Assembly (NCBI GenBank): GCA_024760905.1
Contig: CM045733.1
Span: 65,281,001 to 65,345,000 of the forward strand
From: Plotosus lineatus
Lineage: Eukaryota; Chordata; Actinopteri; Siluriformes; Plotosidae
Direction: 5' to 3'
Length of the DNA: 64,000 nt
Every line of letters starts with the position of its first letter. The stretch's first letter is position 1. The notes under the pieces were generated by a model. That model searched no databases. It was not told the DNA's origin and saw only the letters and a program-made list of their open reading frames with translations. A program made the translations under genes and the position numbers. Below are positions 1 to 37,490 of the stretch, piece by piece.

Positions 1-103
1 AAAGAAGACCAACAATTTTAGAGTAATAATAAGACTCTGAATTTATTTTAAACAACATTGTTAGAATGAACTAATTTATTAATAATAAAACTACTTTTTA
101 CTA

Positions 104-765
104 TTAATGTAACTTCTGGTGCTGCATGGTTTTGCTGATGGCTTTGTAGTCTGGTTGATACGTGCTGAGGTTCAGCTTCATGCAGATGTTTAAGCTTCTA
201 TCTGTTAAACGTGACCACAGGTTTGTCTTGATGTTTTTCACATGTGAGAAGGACTGCTCGCATGCATATGTAGAGCCAAATATGGTCAATAAGGCACGAC
301 TCACACCCTGCAGTGTTTGGTATGTGACAGGAAGCGCGTTCCAAGTTTAGGCACTCAGCTGGTCTGCGGATTGAATTTTTTTCATGTCTGTCTGGCTTGC
401 TTGCCAGCTCTGCTTGGCTTCGTGCAAATGAGAGGATCAAAAATGAGGGAAATTTACCTCTTAACCGAAAAAAAAACTCGTGCAAGCTATTGCACATAAT
501 CCAATAAAATTAGAGTTTCAAGGTAGCGGCCTCGCCCACACACTGGAGTACAGAAAGGATTGTCTCTCCGCTGTGCGCCACAGCGACAAGTGGTGTTTTT
601 TTGTTTTATTTGATGGTCTTTTTCTGATTTTTTTATTTAAATGGCAGTGAAATTATGTATTCGTTATTCTGTTAAGAAAGGCCACTTGATTTATCTGAAA
701 GCCAGATACAGTCATCAAAAGAGCCACATCTGGCTCGCGAGCCATAGGTTCCTGACCCATGATAT
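104..765 (-). pseudogene. hAT-type transposon remnant (transposase C-terminus plus one end)
   Basis: Minus-strand codons at 304-104 read LLTIFGSTYACEQSFSHVKN and SRLTDRSLNICMKLNLSTYQ, the hAT dimerisation domain found in GTF2IRD2/ZBED-like transposases. A TAA lies about 30 codons upstream in the same frame and the rest of the transposase is missing. Near 720-765 the sequence GAGCCACATCTGGCTCGCGAGCC then GGTTCCTGACCC resembles an hAT terminal repeat, also seen at 48.8 and 49.5 kb. This looks like an internally deleted copy reaching the window edge. Confidence 0.75.
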
Positions 766-774
766 AGGCAGATG

Positions 775-1000
775 GCAGTGGTGGCCTGGTGGTAAAGGTG
801 TTGGATCACTGATCCTAAGGTTGGGGGTTCAAGCCCCACTCACCACAGGTTGTGCCCAACCCCCACCACACACACAAGCATTTTCCTGGCTGGTTCAGAA
901 ATCAAACCAACGATCTTTTGGGCCCAAAGCCACTTCGCTAACTATGGCTGCCCATAAAAGTGCTTCCATACAGCATTGGGCAGATTTATTTAATTTCATT
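775..1000 (+). repeat. SINE-A head with a different tail
   Basis: tRNA-like head (GGCCTGGTGGTAAAGGTG, B box GGTTCAAGCC at 826-835). After about 70 bases it switches to sequence resembling the SINE-F end (GGTTCAGAAATCAAACCA). An RNA polymerase III head, not a tRNA gene: no cloverleaf can be closed. Confidence 0.7.
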
Positions 1001-1012
1001 ATCCATATCACC

Positions 1013-1328
1013 AAGGTGGCCTGGTGGTAAGGTGTTGGATTACTGACCTGAGCGTCAGGGGTTCAAGCCCCACTATCACCCAAGTTGTCACTGCTGTCAC
1101 CCCAGTGCAGCTAACCGGGTTATCAAAGGCCAGCATTTCTTTCACTGACTGTAGTGAGAGGCATGTAAAAGAACCATTGCTGGTGCTTGTAAACAATAGG
1201 CCACTGGATTGCCATCAGCGTGTTTCTGCCCTCCGATGGCCTGGCGCACTGTCCCAAGTGTACTGTGTGCATCTTGTCAGCTGAGATGGGTGCCAGCCTA
1301 ATTAGGATAAAGCAGTTCAGAAAATGAT
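1013..1328 (+). repeat. SINE-A copy, near full length
   Basis: SINE-A is the main repeat of this window: a tRNA-derived head with B box GGTTCAAGCC, a body with GTGCAGCTAACTGGGTTATC and ATGTAAAAGAACCATTGCTG, a tail with GATGGCCTGGCGAGCTGTCC, and an end GATTAAGCGGTTCAGAAAAT, about 320 bp. This copy runs from GGTGGCCTGGTGG to AAAGCAGTTCAGAAAATGAT. Confidence 0.8.
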
Positions 1329-1744
1329 GATCGGGCTTTTTTTCTTTGCTTGACGGAAATGTGCGCATCCGAATGGAAAAAATGCTTAACGAAGTTGACG
1401 AAAATGCCCCATCTAGTTATCCCTATGTGCAATGTAATCCCAAGATTCAACGCGCGGTCACACGACAGTATGCATGGTAGATTGCGCTGATCCGAACAGA
1501 TGAACACCTCTAACCACTCCCCACCATTCCCCGAGAAAAATTTAAACAGATTTATACGAATTAGAAAAATAGTTATTTCAGTCTTGGGAAACCGGAATTT
1601 CCGGCATATTCCGGAAAACTTGCACCCCTGAAGTTTTCATGCATTTTTAGCTTACTATCTTCAAGAGGAAGGGAAAAAAATGACGTATGATTGTTAGTCA
1701 CTGTTGCGTGGAGGCCGGAGAACAGCTAGGCCAACACCGGGCGA

Positions 1745-1965
1745 AGATTACCTTGAACAGGGCAACAAACACACATGTATTCACACTCCCAAACACCTGA
1801 AGTCAATTTGGAACAGCCAGCTAGCCTAATGTGCAATACAACCAGAGTATCCACACAACAACAGGAGAACATGCAGACTCCACACAGAAGCATCAACCCA
1901 GGACCTTCATGCTTTGAGATTGTCAAGTTCACCACTACCGCACCATACCGCCCGATTGTCACATA
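1745..1965 (-). repeat. SINE-B copy (minus)
   Basis: Reverse-oriented SINE-B: the minus strand shows the GTGTGGAGTCTGCATGTTCTCC module and a degraded head. Truncated and diverged. Confidence 0.6.
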
Positions 1966-2304
1966 CGAGGAATGAAATAAGAAGACACATTTAAGACGTT
2001 CTGTTATCAGACAGTATTTTTTTTTGGAAAGTAGCAACAGAAACTATGCATCATTTTCGGGCACATAATACAACCCAACATGCATATTTACAGATACAAG
2101 TTCTTTTTATTTTTACGGTTTGTACACAATACACGACAAGTTGCACCTGCGTTATTATTAAAGCTGAATTAGAATTTGAGTTAGAAATATCAAACTGGTT
2201 GTTGTGATTTTTGTTGTCACTTGAACAGAATGAATTTAATTCAAACCTCAATAACTTAAAACAAATCAAGGAGCAAGCCTCGTCCTGGGCGCTAGCGGTC
2301 GCCA

Positions 2305-2830
2305 CCCATACCCTGGAATTTGCGTAACTCACGTCAGTTGCGTAACTTAACCAAATTTGCGTAACTTACGTCTGTTGTGGAACTAAAATCGGTTGTGTAA
2401 CTTGCGCAATGTGCAAGGAAAAAGATACATGTTTATTCTCAAGATGACCACACCCTCATATGTGATGGCATGTGCCAGAATTAGCGCTATATAAATATTT
2501 GTATGTATGTATGTATGTATTTAAAAAAAAACTCGAGAAGCATCCAGTTCCACTTCAATTCGCGTAAACTTGCGCAATTCGCGTAACTTGCGTCAAGTGA
2601 AGTCTAGTGTATTGCGCTTAATACACAGCTTAATAATATATACTAAACTTAATTCACACAACTTACGTTAGTTGAGCAACTTACGCCAGTTGCGCAATTC
2701 ACGCAACTTACGTGTATTGCGTAAATCACATGTATTAAGTGTATTGCATATGTTAACTTAATACACTAAACTTAATTCACGTAACCTACGCAATTCACGT
2801 AACTTACTACTTACTAACTTGGGTGTTAGT
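2305..2830. repeat. Degenerate minisatellite of GCGTAACTTACG-like units
   Basis: Many imperfect, irregularly spaced repeats of TTGCGTAACTTACG, TTGCGCAATTCACG and GTAACTTACGTCAGTTGCG. Two clusters (about 2320-2410 and 2560-2830) are split by unrelated sequence that includes a (GTAT)n run at about 2500-2520. No coding sense in any frame. Confidence 0.7.
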
Positions 2831-3039
2831 AGAACTTCAGACAAGACACATTATAAATGAAATCTATAACTCTTCAGTTAATGTCCACAGTGAAATGATA
2901 ACCAGCAATTACAGCATAAGTGTTTATATCACATTCACAAACTAATTAGAAAATAGTTATTTGTATTTGTATAATATTGTAATTAAAAAGTTAATTCATA
3001 TTCATATGCCAGAAAACTTGCACCCCTGAACATGCGAAT

Positions 3040-3120
3040 CAGAGAATTCGCTGTGGCGACCCCTGAAAAAAAATAAAAAATAAAAAATGAAAAAGCTGAA
3101 AGAAAAAGAAGGCGGCGACT
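3040..3120 (+). repeat. Short RTE-LINE 3' tail
   Basis: Contains TTCGCTGTGGCGACCCCTGA then A-rich sequence, the same 3' end as the RTE LINEs at 37.8 and 44.1 kb. A related snippet lies at 45165-45235. Confidence 0.6.
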
Positions 3121-3905
3121 TTTCCATGGTTGAAACTACCAAGAACCTGAAGAGCTCATACAACAGTGTGATCTGGCTCCAATCATTAGAGAAAGAGAAA
3201 TCTGAGAGCCTGGTACAAAACTGAGTGGAGGACGAGGACAGCAGATGTCTGGCAGGTCATCAATTGGCATTCTTCATGAGGTAGTTTCCACAAAACACCA
3301 ATCTCCACTTAAAAGGGCCACTCCTGGAAGCCAGCCATCTAGGCAGAAGTTGCAAAGGAAATGCTGAGACTGGTCAATACAAGCAAATTAACATGATGGA
3401 CAACAGAACACAGACCTTGGACAGAGGAAGACTGGAAAAAAAAGGGGGGGTGGTGGCTATAGATTATTATTATTTTTTTAATAATTAAAGTTTAAGGTGT
3501 TTAGATCACAAAGAACAAAGTATAAATTCAAGAAAGTAAAATGTGCTGGAAGAGTGCTTGATGCCTTCTGCCAACATGGTGGGGGAAACGTGATGGTCTG
3601 GGGTGCTTTCGGGGTAGTACAGTGGGAGACTTGTGCAGTGTAAAGGGTATTATGGACATCGCTCCATTTTGAAAAGCCATGCCATGTCTTGTAGAAGGCA
3701 CAGAACCGGATCCACTTTCCTCCTACAAAGAAAAACTACGCAGGAATTATTTTGTGAAGACAGTCAACTGGTGTTCTGTACATAATGGAGGGCCCAGCAC
3801 AGTCACCGGATCTCAACCACAGAAGTGCTGATTGAGCCAGTTCAGCTTGTGGGAGGTGCTTCAGAAAGCATGGGGTGAAATCTCGTTAATAAATTGAAAG
3901 CGAAT
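3120..3905 (+). mobile_element. Decayed Tc1/mariner-like element
   Basis: Stop-ridden sequence in which transposase landmarks can still be read: GTGATGGTCTGGGGTGCTTT (VMVWGAF) near 3590 and CACAGTCACCGGATCTCAAC (like AQSPDLN) near 3800. It belongs to a different Tc1-like family from the copy at 21.5 kb. No terminal repeats found. Confidence 0.55.
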
Positions 3906-4074
3906 TTTCGACAAAGGCAAACTTTGAAGGAGAAAATTATTTCAAGTAAAAATTATTTGTAAGCATGTCGGTATCTTAACTCAAATTTCTTTTTATTTTG
4001 TGACTGATTTGATGGGCCAGAATTTAGGTTTTTATGAAAAATGTGAAAATTTTGAGTGAACACAAAAATTGTAC

Positions 4075-4079
<5 letters not shown>

Positions 4080-4106
<27 letters not shown>
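4080..4106. repeat. (CA)n microsatellite
   Basis: Run of ACACAC, about 13 units, at the distal end of the presumed stag2 3' UTR. Confidence 0.9.
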
Positions 4107-4149
4107 CAGTGACTTGTAATGAAATCAAACACAACTGGGAAAAGCACAC

Positions 4150-5117
4150 AAAAAGATTTGTATACTTTTATTCAAAAACTTACTGTCTCCAGATAAATAG
4201 AAATCAGAAACAGTACAGTAGGTGACAGGACAGGGAAACAATTATGTATCAGCATAAATCTTTGAACAGGGAAAAGATCATATGTATATAAACATTAACA
4301 GAAAGAAAAAGAAAAGAAAAAAAAAAAACCTCACACTAGAAAATTAAGTTTTTTGTTAAAATGCACAAATATTTACAGAAACTATTCAGCAGTTTTGCCA
4401 ATGTAGTGGTGAGTGGTAGAGGTGCCAGTTTTCATGGTTCTTTAAGTTGTGTTGCGCGCTCAATCTCAATAATTTACACTCGTGCTATTCGGGCACACGG
4501 CTTCTGGAGCAGTGCTCTTCCCTGTTGGAGACATTTCCGCCACGACACAATTGTGTAAAACCCAAATCAGACAGGCTCATCAGGTAGATGGATTTATTTG
4601 GCGCTGGTGTGTTAGTTTAGGGTGGCAACTGGTTACTGCAGGAAGTATTTCTCCAAGACCAGGCTTGGTGATCACTGTTCTTCAAACCAACCAACCAACC
4701 AACAAACAAAACAAACAAACAAACAAACAAACAAACAAAAAAATCCCTAACTGAAATCTGCACAAAACAACAAAAAAAACAACAACAAAAAAATATGTAA
4801 TGTTGAAAAAGTGAGAACTTTTATACAGGCATGTTTAAGGCCAAGGCATGGAATGATTAAATGGTATTTCTTTGATAAAACATGATTAGATATACAAATA
4901 TCTCAGTACAAGCTAGATGTGTTAATTTAACTTTATAGAGCTGCCCAAAAGCAACACGAAATACGTTCATGTTTGAATGGAGTATTACACCGAGTTACAC
5001 TGAAGTTTCGAATCGGGGACGACACACAACAACAAACAAACTTAAAGCTGAATGTAGGAACTCAGTGTGAAGCACAGCCAACCAAAATTTACATTATCGA
5101 AAATGCAAAAACCTGAC

Positions 5118-5149
<32 letters not shown>

Positions 5150-6141
5150 CACAAACAAAACAATATAATTGCGCAAAGAGAAAGGGGGGAAAGAAAAATC
5201 CTCCTGGGTGCTTGGCTACATGCTTTAACTTTTTTTTTTTTCTTTCTTAATTTCCTTTTCAACCTTAAATTGGAACTTAAAAAGTCAGAAAAGTCTAGAT
5301 GCAGTTATAAAATCAGCACCAATTGATACTTAAAAAACGTCTTGAACCTTGTGTTAAAATACATTTCTACATCACGGTTCAGCTGAATGGCAGGGAGACG
5401 ACAACGGAGAAGACTCTGACGGTAATCTTTGCTTTTAATTTGAGACAAACACAATGGCACATCCGGAGATTTCCTTTTGTTTCCTTGGTTTTGCACTTTG
5501 AAAGGTGCAGTCTTACGATTTAGGGACATGATACATTTCAGATTTTTTTCAATGTTATTTACTGATGCTATGAGCTGCGGTTTTTGTTATCGTTCACAAT
5601 GTGAGGCGAACGAAACTAAATACTAAATATAAAGAGGTGGAAGATGTCCTCCATTTTACAGATTAGTTAAGAAGATTAAAATAGATCACATCACTCACTA
5701 TGATGAGCAATAACCTGCTTATAAATTACTACTTTACACCTGATTACTCACTATTACAAAAGGGCTATACATAACATAGTTATCTTTAAGTTAAAAAAAG
5801 AAGATGCATTCGCCCCAATTTCAAGAAATACCACAACTCTAGGAGAGCTCACATACATTTCTTCACACATGATGACGCTCAACTCTGAAATATATTTTTC
5901 TTATATTTATACATGGCAAAGAACAGTCCAACAATCCATGGCATTCAACCTCTGCATTTTGCATCAACAGAGAGCTCTTTCTCAATGGCTAAGCCACTAC
6001 GTCATCTTTTAAGTCTCTAGTGAACAAGAATAAATGTTTTTGTTTAACCAGTTACTACACTGATCTTGTGTATATTTTTTACAAAATCAATTTAATATTA
6101 CAGAAAAAGTTTCTCCAAAAAACATCTGCTCCATTTTTCTT
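4150..6141 (-). other. stag2: Probable stag2 3' UTR
   Basis: About 2 kb of AT-rich sequence without transposon ORFs or SINE heads follows the stag2 stop codon. An AATAAA on the minus strand (TTTATT at 4168-4173) is a candidate polyadenylation signal, just before a (CA)n tract. It contains poly-A and (CAAA)n runs at 4682-4800 and 5119-5142. Length is inferred; no transcript evidence is available. Confidence 0.5.
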
Positions 6142-31752
<25,611 letters not shown>

Positions 31753-32306
31753 TTCTTTAACATCTTCCGGACCACCTTCACTTGTCAGAGTGTTAATCTT
31801 ACGTAGACACCAGCAGCAACTGCAGGTGTCATAGGATCTAGAACAATTTCACAGTAAACAGAAAAGAAGACAAAGTGTTTCTTTTTGTAGTCTAAAAGTA
31901 AACATTTCAAAATAGGAAAAGCCAACAAACAGACAATCAAGTTGACATTCAGTGAGCCCTCAAAACAATTATGCCAGAAATATGAAAAGAAAAAATATAG
32001 AGAGATTGTTTTCAACCATGAAATCATTGATGCCCCAGAGCAACTGTCAAACAGCTGGGAGGCAGAGTATGAAGTTGTGGTTTCGTTATGGCCACAAGGG
32101 GAGCAGTGTTGCACTACTTTTGAGCAGCTGCTCTCTGCCAGTCCCTGTCCATGTGAGTGATGCACTGAGTCAGAATCAGGAAACAGAAGACAGACATGTT
32201 GTGCACCCAGATCCAAATTCATGTCTCAGGGCAGATGATACCAGAAACTTAAAAGGAAACCAAAACCAAAAAATGCTCAGCAACTGGAATGGTGTTGGCT
32301 TAGCAG

Positions 32307-32521
32307 GAGTGTCAAACTCATGCCACAAAGGGCCATGTGGCTGCAGGTTTTTGTTTCAACCAAGCAGCAACACACCTGATTTTGCTCTTTTAAACAACTG
32401 CTAGAGTCTTCAGGCAGTTGATTGGTCCATCTGTGTATCTGTACCGACACTGACCAATCAACTGCCTGAAGACTCAGACCAGTTGTTTAATCAGCAAAGT
32501 CAGGTGTGTTGCTGCTTGGTT
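32307..32521. repeat. Palindromic foldback MITE
   Basis: Starts with GTGTCAAACTCATGCCACAA AGGGCC. 70-bp arms (32358-32427 and 32452-32521) are near-perfect inverses (AACCAAGCAGCAACACACCT / AGGTGTGTTGCTGCTTGGTT) with a 24-bp loop. The matching outer right end is cut off where a SINE-C copy begins. It lies between the stag2 first coding exon and its promoter. Confidence 0.8.
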
Positions 32522-32523
32522 AC

Positions 32524-32690
32524 ACCTGTGGCTTAGTGGTAAATGTGATGGACTACTGATCCAAAGGTCAGCAGTTGACTCCCTACTGTTGGGCCCGTAA
32601 GCAAGGCCCTTAACCCTCAATTGCTCAGCTGTATGAAAAAAAAGATAATCGTGAGTCACAAAGAGCGTCTACTAAATACTGTAAATGTAC
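32524..32690 (+). repeat. SINE-C copy
   Basis: CCTGTGGCTTAGTGGTAAAT head, GCAAGGCCCTTAACCCTCAA, end GCGTCTACTAAATACTGTAA. Confidence 0.75.
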
Positions 32691-32814
32691 TATAAAACCA
32701 AAAATTTTCTCATTACCAACATTTCACTACCCAGTACTGCCTCATTCAGAATTAAATCAATTACTATGCTGGGGGACAAAGTTATATACTTGCTTATGCA
32801 GAAAATTTCTATCA

Positions 32815-33075
32815 TTCATTTTCAAAACCACACAATCCTAATTAGGGTCAAGAGGAGGCTGGTGCCTATCTCAGCTGACTATGGGCAAGGGTGGATTACA
32901 CCCTGGACAGCTTGCCAGTCCATTGCAGGGCGGAAACAAGCTGAGGATGACCCAAATGTCAGCAAGGGTTCTTTTACATTAACTTCCCACCACAGACAGT
33001 GAGAGACATGGCAGGTCTTTGTTAATCCAGTTAGCTGCACTGGCTGAACAGCAGTGAGAACCCATTGACAATGTG
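32815..33075 (-). repeat. SINE-A copy (minus)
   Basis: The inverted tail (ATCCTAATTAGGGTCAAGAG) comes first, then the body GCAAGGGTTCTTTTACATTA and GTTAGCTGCACTGGC; the head is decayed. Confidence 0.75.
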
Positions 33076-33609
33076 ACTTGAGACCCCCCCCTTCAGATCA
33101 GCAATAAACAAAATTTTCAGTGTATCATACACTCTTAGAAAAATTCTGTCCAAAACTAATCTCCACCTGGACATTTCATGAGAACATGAAGATATTTCAT
33201 GTTTTCATGTTCACTCAATCAAGCCAGAAACAAATCTGACTGTGTTGATGCACGAAACATCTTTTTAGTTACATCTGCCCCCCTTTAGTATTACAACAAT
33301 TGTGTTCAGAACCTTGGTATGAACTGAAACAAAAACACAAAGTTTACCAGAAAGGTCCACATGGCATGACACTGGATTGATTTCTCTTAGAATACAAAGT
33401 AAAAAGTTTGAACTTCAGCATTTACAACTTTTGAATTAACAGCCTGGTTTTAGACAAATTATTTAAATTAGAATACTAGTTTATCTCACAGTGCAGTTGC
33501 AAACTGTAGAACAGGAGTCGAGGATGAGAAACTAACTGCCACTGGATTCAGAACATGCCACAGCTGAAGCGTTTCAAGCTCCCCCCCCCCCCCCATTTTT
33601 TTTTTTAGA

Positions 33610-33842
33610 TATACAGTAATGTATTAATCCCAAGAAGGGAAAATGATTGCCTCTGCATTTAACCCAAAGTCAACACACACACACACACAGTGGGCTTCCA
33701 CACATTAGCTGTGCTTCAGCCATTAAGGGCCCTTCAACTATAAATATGGAGGAAGAAAAGGTGCAGCTCACTCCCCCACCACCACACATTTCCCTGCTGG
33801 TTCCAAACCTGCTTCCCTAACCCGAGGCCACTACTGGTCACC
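33610..33842. repeat. SINE-F copy
   Basis: SINE-F: AATCCCAAGAAGGGAAAATG, CTGCATTTAACCC, GAAAAGGTGCAGCTCAC and a terminal GCTGGTTCCAAACCTGCTTC followed by CCGAGGCCACTACT. The fullest other copy is at 44855-45135. Confidence 0.65.
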
Positions 33843-34399
33843 ATTTGTTCATTTCAAGAAGCACAAAAGCACAAAATAAGTACACAATTCTAAATTACCA
33901 TTTCAATGTGCTTCATGATCACAAAGAACACAACTCTACATGTCTATGTATTTTTTTTCCTCAACAGGTCTTGACACAAGAATCACATGGCAGGAAACCA
34001 CTAAGGTTAGAAGTGGTCCTCTAAGGGTTAGGGTTGTTCACCGCTGTGTTAAACCCTGTTTCAGATGTCTGAGCAAACTAAACTTCCTAGGACTATGTCG
34101 TTTCGAACTCAGAGCAGCTGGACCCATAAGGATCCAACATTTCAACAAACTGCCTGAGCTGGGGAGGACGGAATGAGCCTGGGCACTGAAGACGCCACTA
34201 CGAGCATTAACATGTGTGTGTATAGGTGGGACCTTTTAACCCGGACGAATATCCAGGAATTAAAAAAATAAATAAATAAATAAAAGGTCTCATTCAGCGC
34301 ACCTATGTATTCCTGTTCACCCGAAAATATTCTTTAGTGCTGAGTAACTCGAGAGCACCGCGGAGAAGTCAGCCACACGTCTGAAAATGTGCTTGCGGG

Positions 34400-34560
34400 T
34401 GGAGATGAAAACAAGAGGGCGTGACTGCCCGCACACTGTCACACTATATAGAGCGTGTTGATTGGCCACTTTTTCTCCGGTTTCCAGGAAACAAACATGA
34501 GAGCGGGTTTCCTCTGTTACCATATAAGGTATTAATTTATCCGCCCTCGTGCTTCTCGCG
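34400..34560 (-). promoter_or_regulatory. Candidate internal promoter: CArG, CCAAT and TATA boxes
   Basis: Read on the minus strand: a perfect CC(A/T)6GG box (34529-34520), a CCAAT box (near 34465-34461) and CTATATAG (near 34451-34444), in the order and spacing of a TATA promoter. It would fire in the stag2 direction within its first intron. The following sequence has a possible donor (CGG|GTGAAC near 34318). Motifs are visible; activity is not shown. Confidence 0.35.
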
Positions 34561-34667
34561 TCCAATCACAGACGGCCATTGTCGTTCGAGGCAGTTAAAG
34601 TGAACAAATGGGGAATAAGGAAGGCAAAGGGGACGAGAATCGATAGGAAGGGGGAGGAAAGTTTTTT

Positions 34668-34863
34668 TAAGATATATCTATATATATATATCTATATGTG
34701 TGTGTGTGTGTGTGTGTGTGAGTTCTTCTTAAATGAGTGTACGCGGAACTGAAGAGCAACATACTACCGTACTCGGAGTAAAACCACTCCAGGGATAACA
34801 ACCCAGTCGTATGTGTTCGAGATCACACACACTTACACTTCTAAGGGTAAAAGTGACAGAGTT

Positions 34864-34899
<36 letters not shown>

Positions 34900-34990
34900 G
34901 TAACAATACTACTACGAATAAAAAAAAACCCAACAATACACGCTTATAGAATAACCAGGACAACGTTTAAAGTAAATGTGAACAAATGTT

Positions 34991-35024
<34 letters not shown>

Positions 35025-35110
35025 AGTGTTGTGTATAATATATATTTATATCAGTGTTGTGTATAATATATATATATATTAAAAAATATATATAAAATAT
35101 ACACAACACG
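34668..35110. repeat. Microsatellite cluster
   Basis: (TA)n/(GT)n at 34672-34720, (AAT)n at 34865-34899, (CA)n/(TA)n at 34992-35022, then TATA-rich repeats around two copies of GTGTTGTGTATAATATATAT (near 35027 and 35053). Confidence 0.85.
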
Positions 35111-36669
35111 GATATAAATGGTCGTTTAGAGACCTCAGAGTCGGAATAATAGCATGCACACTTCCGGAATTAACAGGACACAGGACTTTTACTTTAGAAC
35201 AATACTGTACACTGGTGTTAAAACATGAGTGCATTTATGAAGCTAAAAATAAAGCAATAACACCACACAGAGTTCAAGGAACATCACAATATCATCATGT
35301 GCTATATACTGTACAAGTTTACTGTTTACGTGAATTCTTGTAATTCTAAAAAAAAAAAAAAAAAAATCATGATGAGTCTGATCATCATGAGCTCACGAGA
35401 CACCCAGCGATTATTAAAAACACACAGAGACTTTCACCACGCAACCAGAGTTGATAAAAAATGATAGAATTAAACACAACCCTGTAAGTGAAATAAATCT
35501 GAAGGGATATACAGTACATGTATTCAGACTCGAAGAGTTTGAAAAGTGGCGCCAAGGGGGGTGGGGTACAAGCTCCCCCCTACATACAACTATCAGGAGG
35601 ACGTCCTCTTCAGAACTGCGGGTCCACCCCGGCTCACGCACATTTTCACAGAACATGAAATATCATCCAATTATATCTATCTATCTTTATGGGTGCTTTT
35701 AAGGTGAGTTTATTATTCATACAGTGAGTCTCACACAGAGAGGCTCTCATTTCACTTTTTGTTGATAAAAAGTTTGTTGTGTACATCATTTCCTAGAAAA
35801 TAATAACAACAACAACAATAATAATAATAATAATAAAGAGTCGCTCAGATACCAAAACACACACACACACACACACACAGAGCAACGACAGAGGAGACCA
35901 GATTCCTATGATCACCCGCCAGCAGTTCTGCTACTCTCACTCTGTTCTGTCCTGACTGGATCCAGCCATTTTCCCAAAAGCGATCTCACACACAAAAAAA
36001 AAGAACGACAGTCAAGTTCTAGAGGAAACGCGAAAAAAAACCAATCTCCATCTTGAAACCGATCCAGCAGCTGTTTTCGGGATTCTCCATTTTGGCTCCT
36101 GATAGTCAGTCAGTCAGTCAGCCAGTCGTCGTCCGTGATGTGCACCTCGTCTCTGACTGAACACGCTCACACGAATTATATCACTCGGGAATAAACAAAG
36201 CTGAGGTTTGTTTTACTCGAGTAGCACTACTTCTGTATTTCACGTGAGGAGAAGGAGGAGGAGAGAAATCACAGCCTCCCCACGACGCGTCCTCCATCTT
36301 GGTTGTGAATTTGTGCTCCAGTTTCGCCATAGCGGCTGCACTCGCGAGCTCGCGCTGATTAGCCAGCTAGGCTAACATCAACAAAACAGCTCAACACAAA
36401 TACCACGGAAGTGGCCTACAGTGTCAATTTCACCACCCGACCAGCACTGAAACGCACCAAAAACCGTCAAATACAACGTTTTCACGGTTTAAACCAACAA
36501 AACTCGGCTTATTTATCTGTTTTGTTCAGCTAAACCGACTTCGGTCCCCTCACGTCCCGCGTATACACGGCTACGCAAGCTAACCCAGGCTAGCTTTTTC
36601 AGCTCCACCAGCAAAATATCACTAAACCGCACCAACTTCTGGAAAGCTCTCCGCCATTTTCCTACTTAC
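35110..36669. other. stag2 intron 1 proximal part
   Basis: No ORF of interest. (AAT)n at 35817-35836, (CA)n at 35860-35878, (AGTC)n at 36100-36120. CpG density rises from about 36.1 kb toward the presumed first exon. Confidence 0.5.
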
Positions 36670-36850
36670 CCACAGGATTAAATCCAACACACATGCAGCT
36701 CCGTTACTGTGTCGAGAAGCGATAGTTGTTTTAAAGGAAAATCCCAGACGGATTCATGTATGTTAGTTTGAAAGTGGCGGTCAGAGGCTGTCTGTTTCAG
36801 ACACACACACTCAACCCGCTCGCACCGCTTGGTTTGTTGTTTCGATGATC
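36670..36850 (-). promoter_or_regulatory. stag2: Probable stag2 non-coding first exon and promoter
   Basis: On the minus strand a strong donor (TGG|GTAAGTAGG, intron start at 36669) ends a sequence with no useful ATG, fitting a 5' UTR exon; STAG2 genes start with non-coding exons. The surrounding 36.1-36.9 kb is richer in CpG than the rest of the window. Transcription start is not defined by a TATA box. Splicing would join it to the first coding exon 4.9 kb away, possibly through other leader exons. Inference from splice-site quality and position only. Confidence 0.5.
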
Positions 36851-37174
36851 AAACTGAGGGAAAAAACGGCACAAAGCTGCCACCTGCTGGTCACATGGTC
36901 ACGACCTATTACACTAAACCGTGGGTGACATCTAGTGGTTGAATTAGATATTGCGCTTTATTCTTAAAAAAAAAGCTTCCGGATCAATAGGACTGTATTA
37001 TTTCGAGTTGGGAGTTTCATACTGAATGGAGTCACGTGGTTCATGGACAGTGGTTAAGTCTCTGGTCTGCTGATCAGAAGGTTGGGGGTCCAAGCGTCAG
37101 TCAACCAAGCTGACACCGTTGTGCCCTTGATTGGGCGTTAAGTGGTTTAGAAAATGAATTAATTAATGAATGGT

Positions 37175-37490
37175 TGCAGGGGTGGGCCTGTGGAAAGGTG
37201 CTGGTTGGAGGTTCAAGCCCCACTGTCAACAGTTGTCACTGTCCCCCCCCAGTGCAGCTCACTGTGTTATCAGAGTCCAGCCATGTCTCTCACTGACTAT
37301 AATGACAGGCTCATGTAAAAGAACCATAGCTGACTTTCGACAAGATTAGCTGCATAGCCGTTAGCGTGTTTCTGCCCTTCGATGGCCTGGCGAGCTGTCC
37401 AGAGTGTACTCTGCCCTCGTCTTGAGTGGGGTGAGGTGGGCGCCAGCCTCCCCATGACCCTAATTCGGATTAAGCGGTTCAGAAAAAGAA
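37175..37490 (+). repeat. SINE-A copy, near full length
   Basis: From the B box GAGGTTCAAGCCCCACTGTC to GATTAAGCGGTTCAGAAAAA. Confidence 0.8.

Noticed and set aside
775..1100. tRNA genes at heads with A/B-box-like motifs
   Set aside because: No closable acceptor and anticodon stems; the heads lead into SINE bodies repeated across the window.
31785..32222. Minus-strand ORF of 145 codons just upstream of the stag2 start
   Set aside because: Different frame from the stag2 ATG, and no similarity to SA proteins; intron or UTR sequence.
34017..34034. Telomere-like TAAGGGTTAGGGTT
   Set aside because: Two units only; not an interstitial telomere array.
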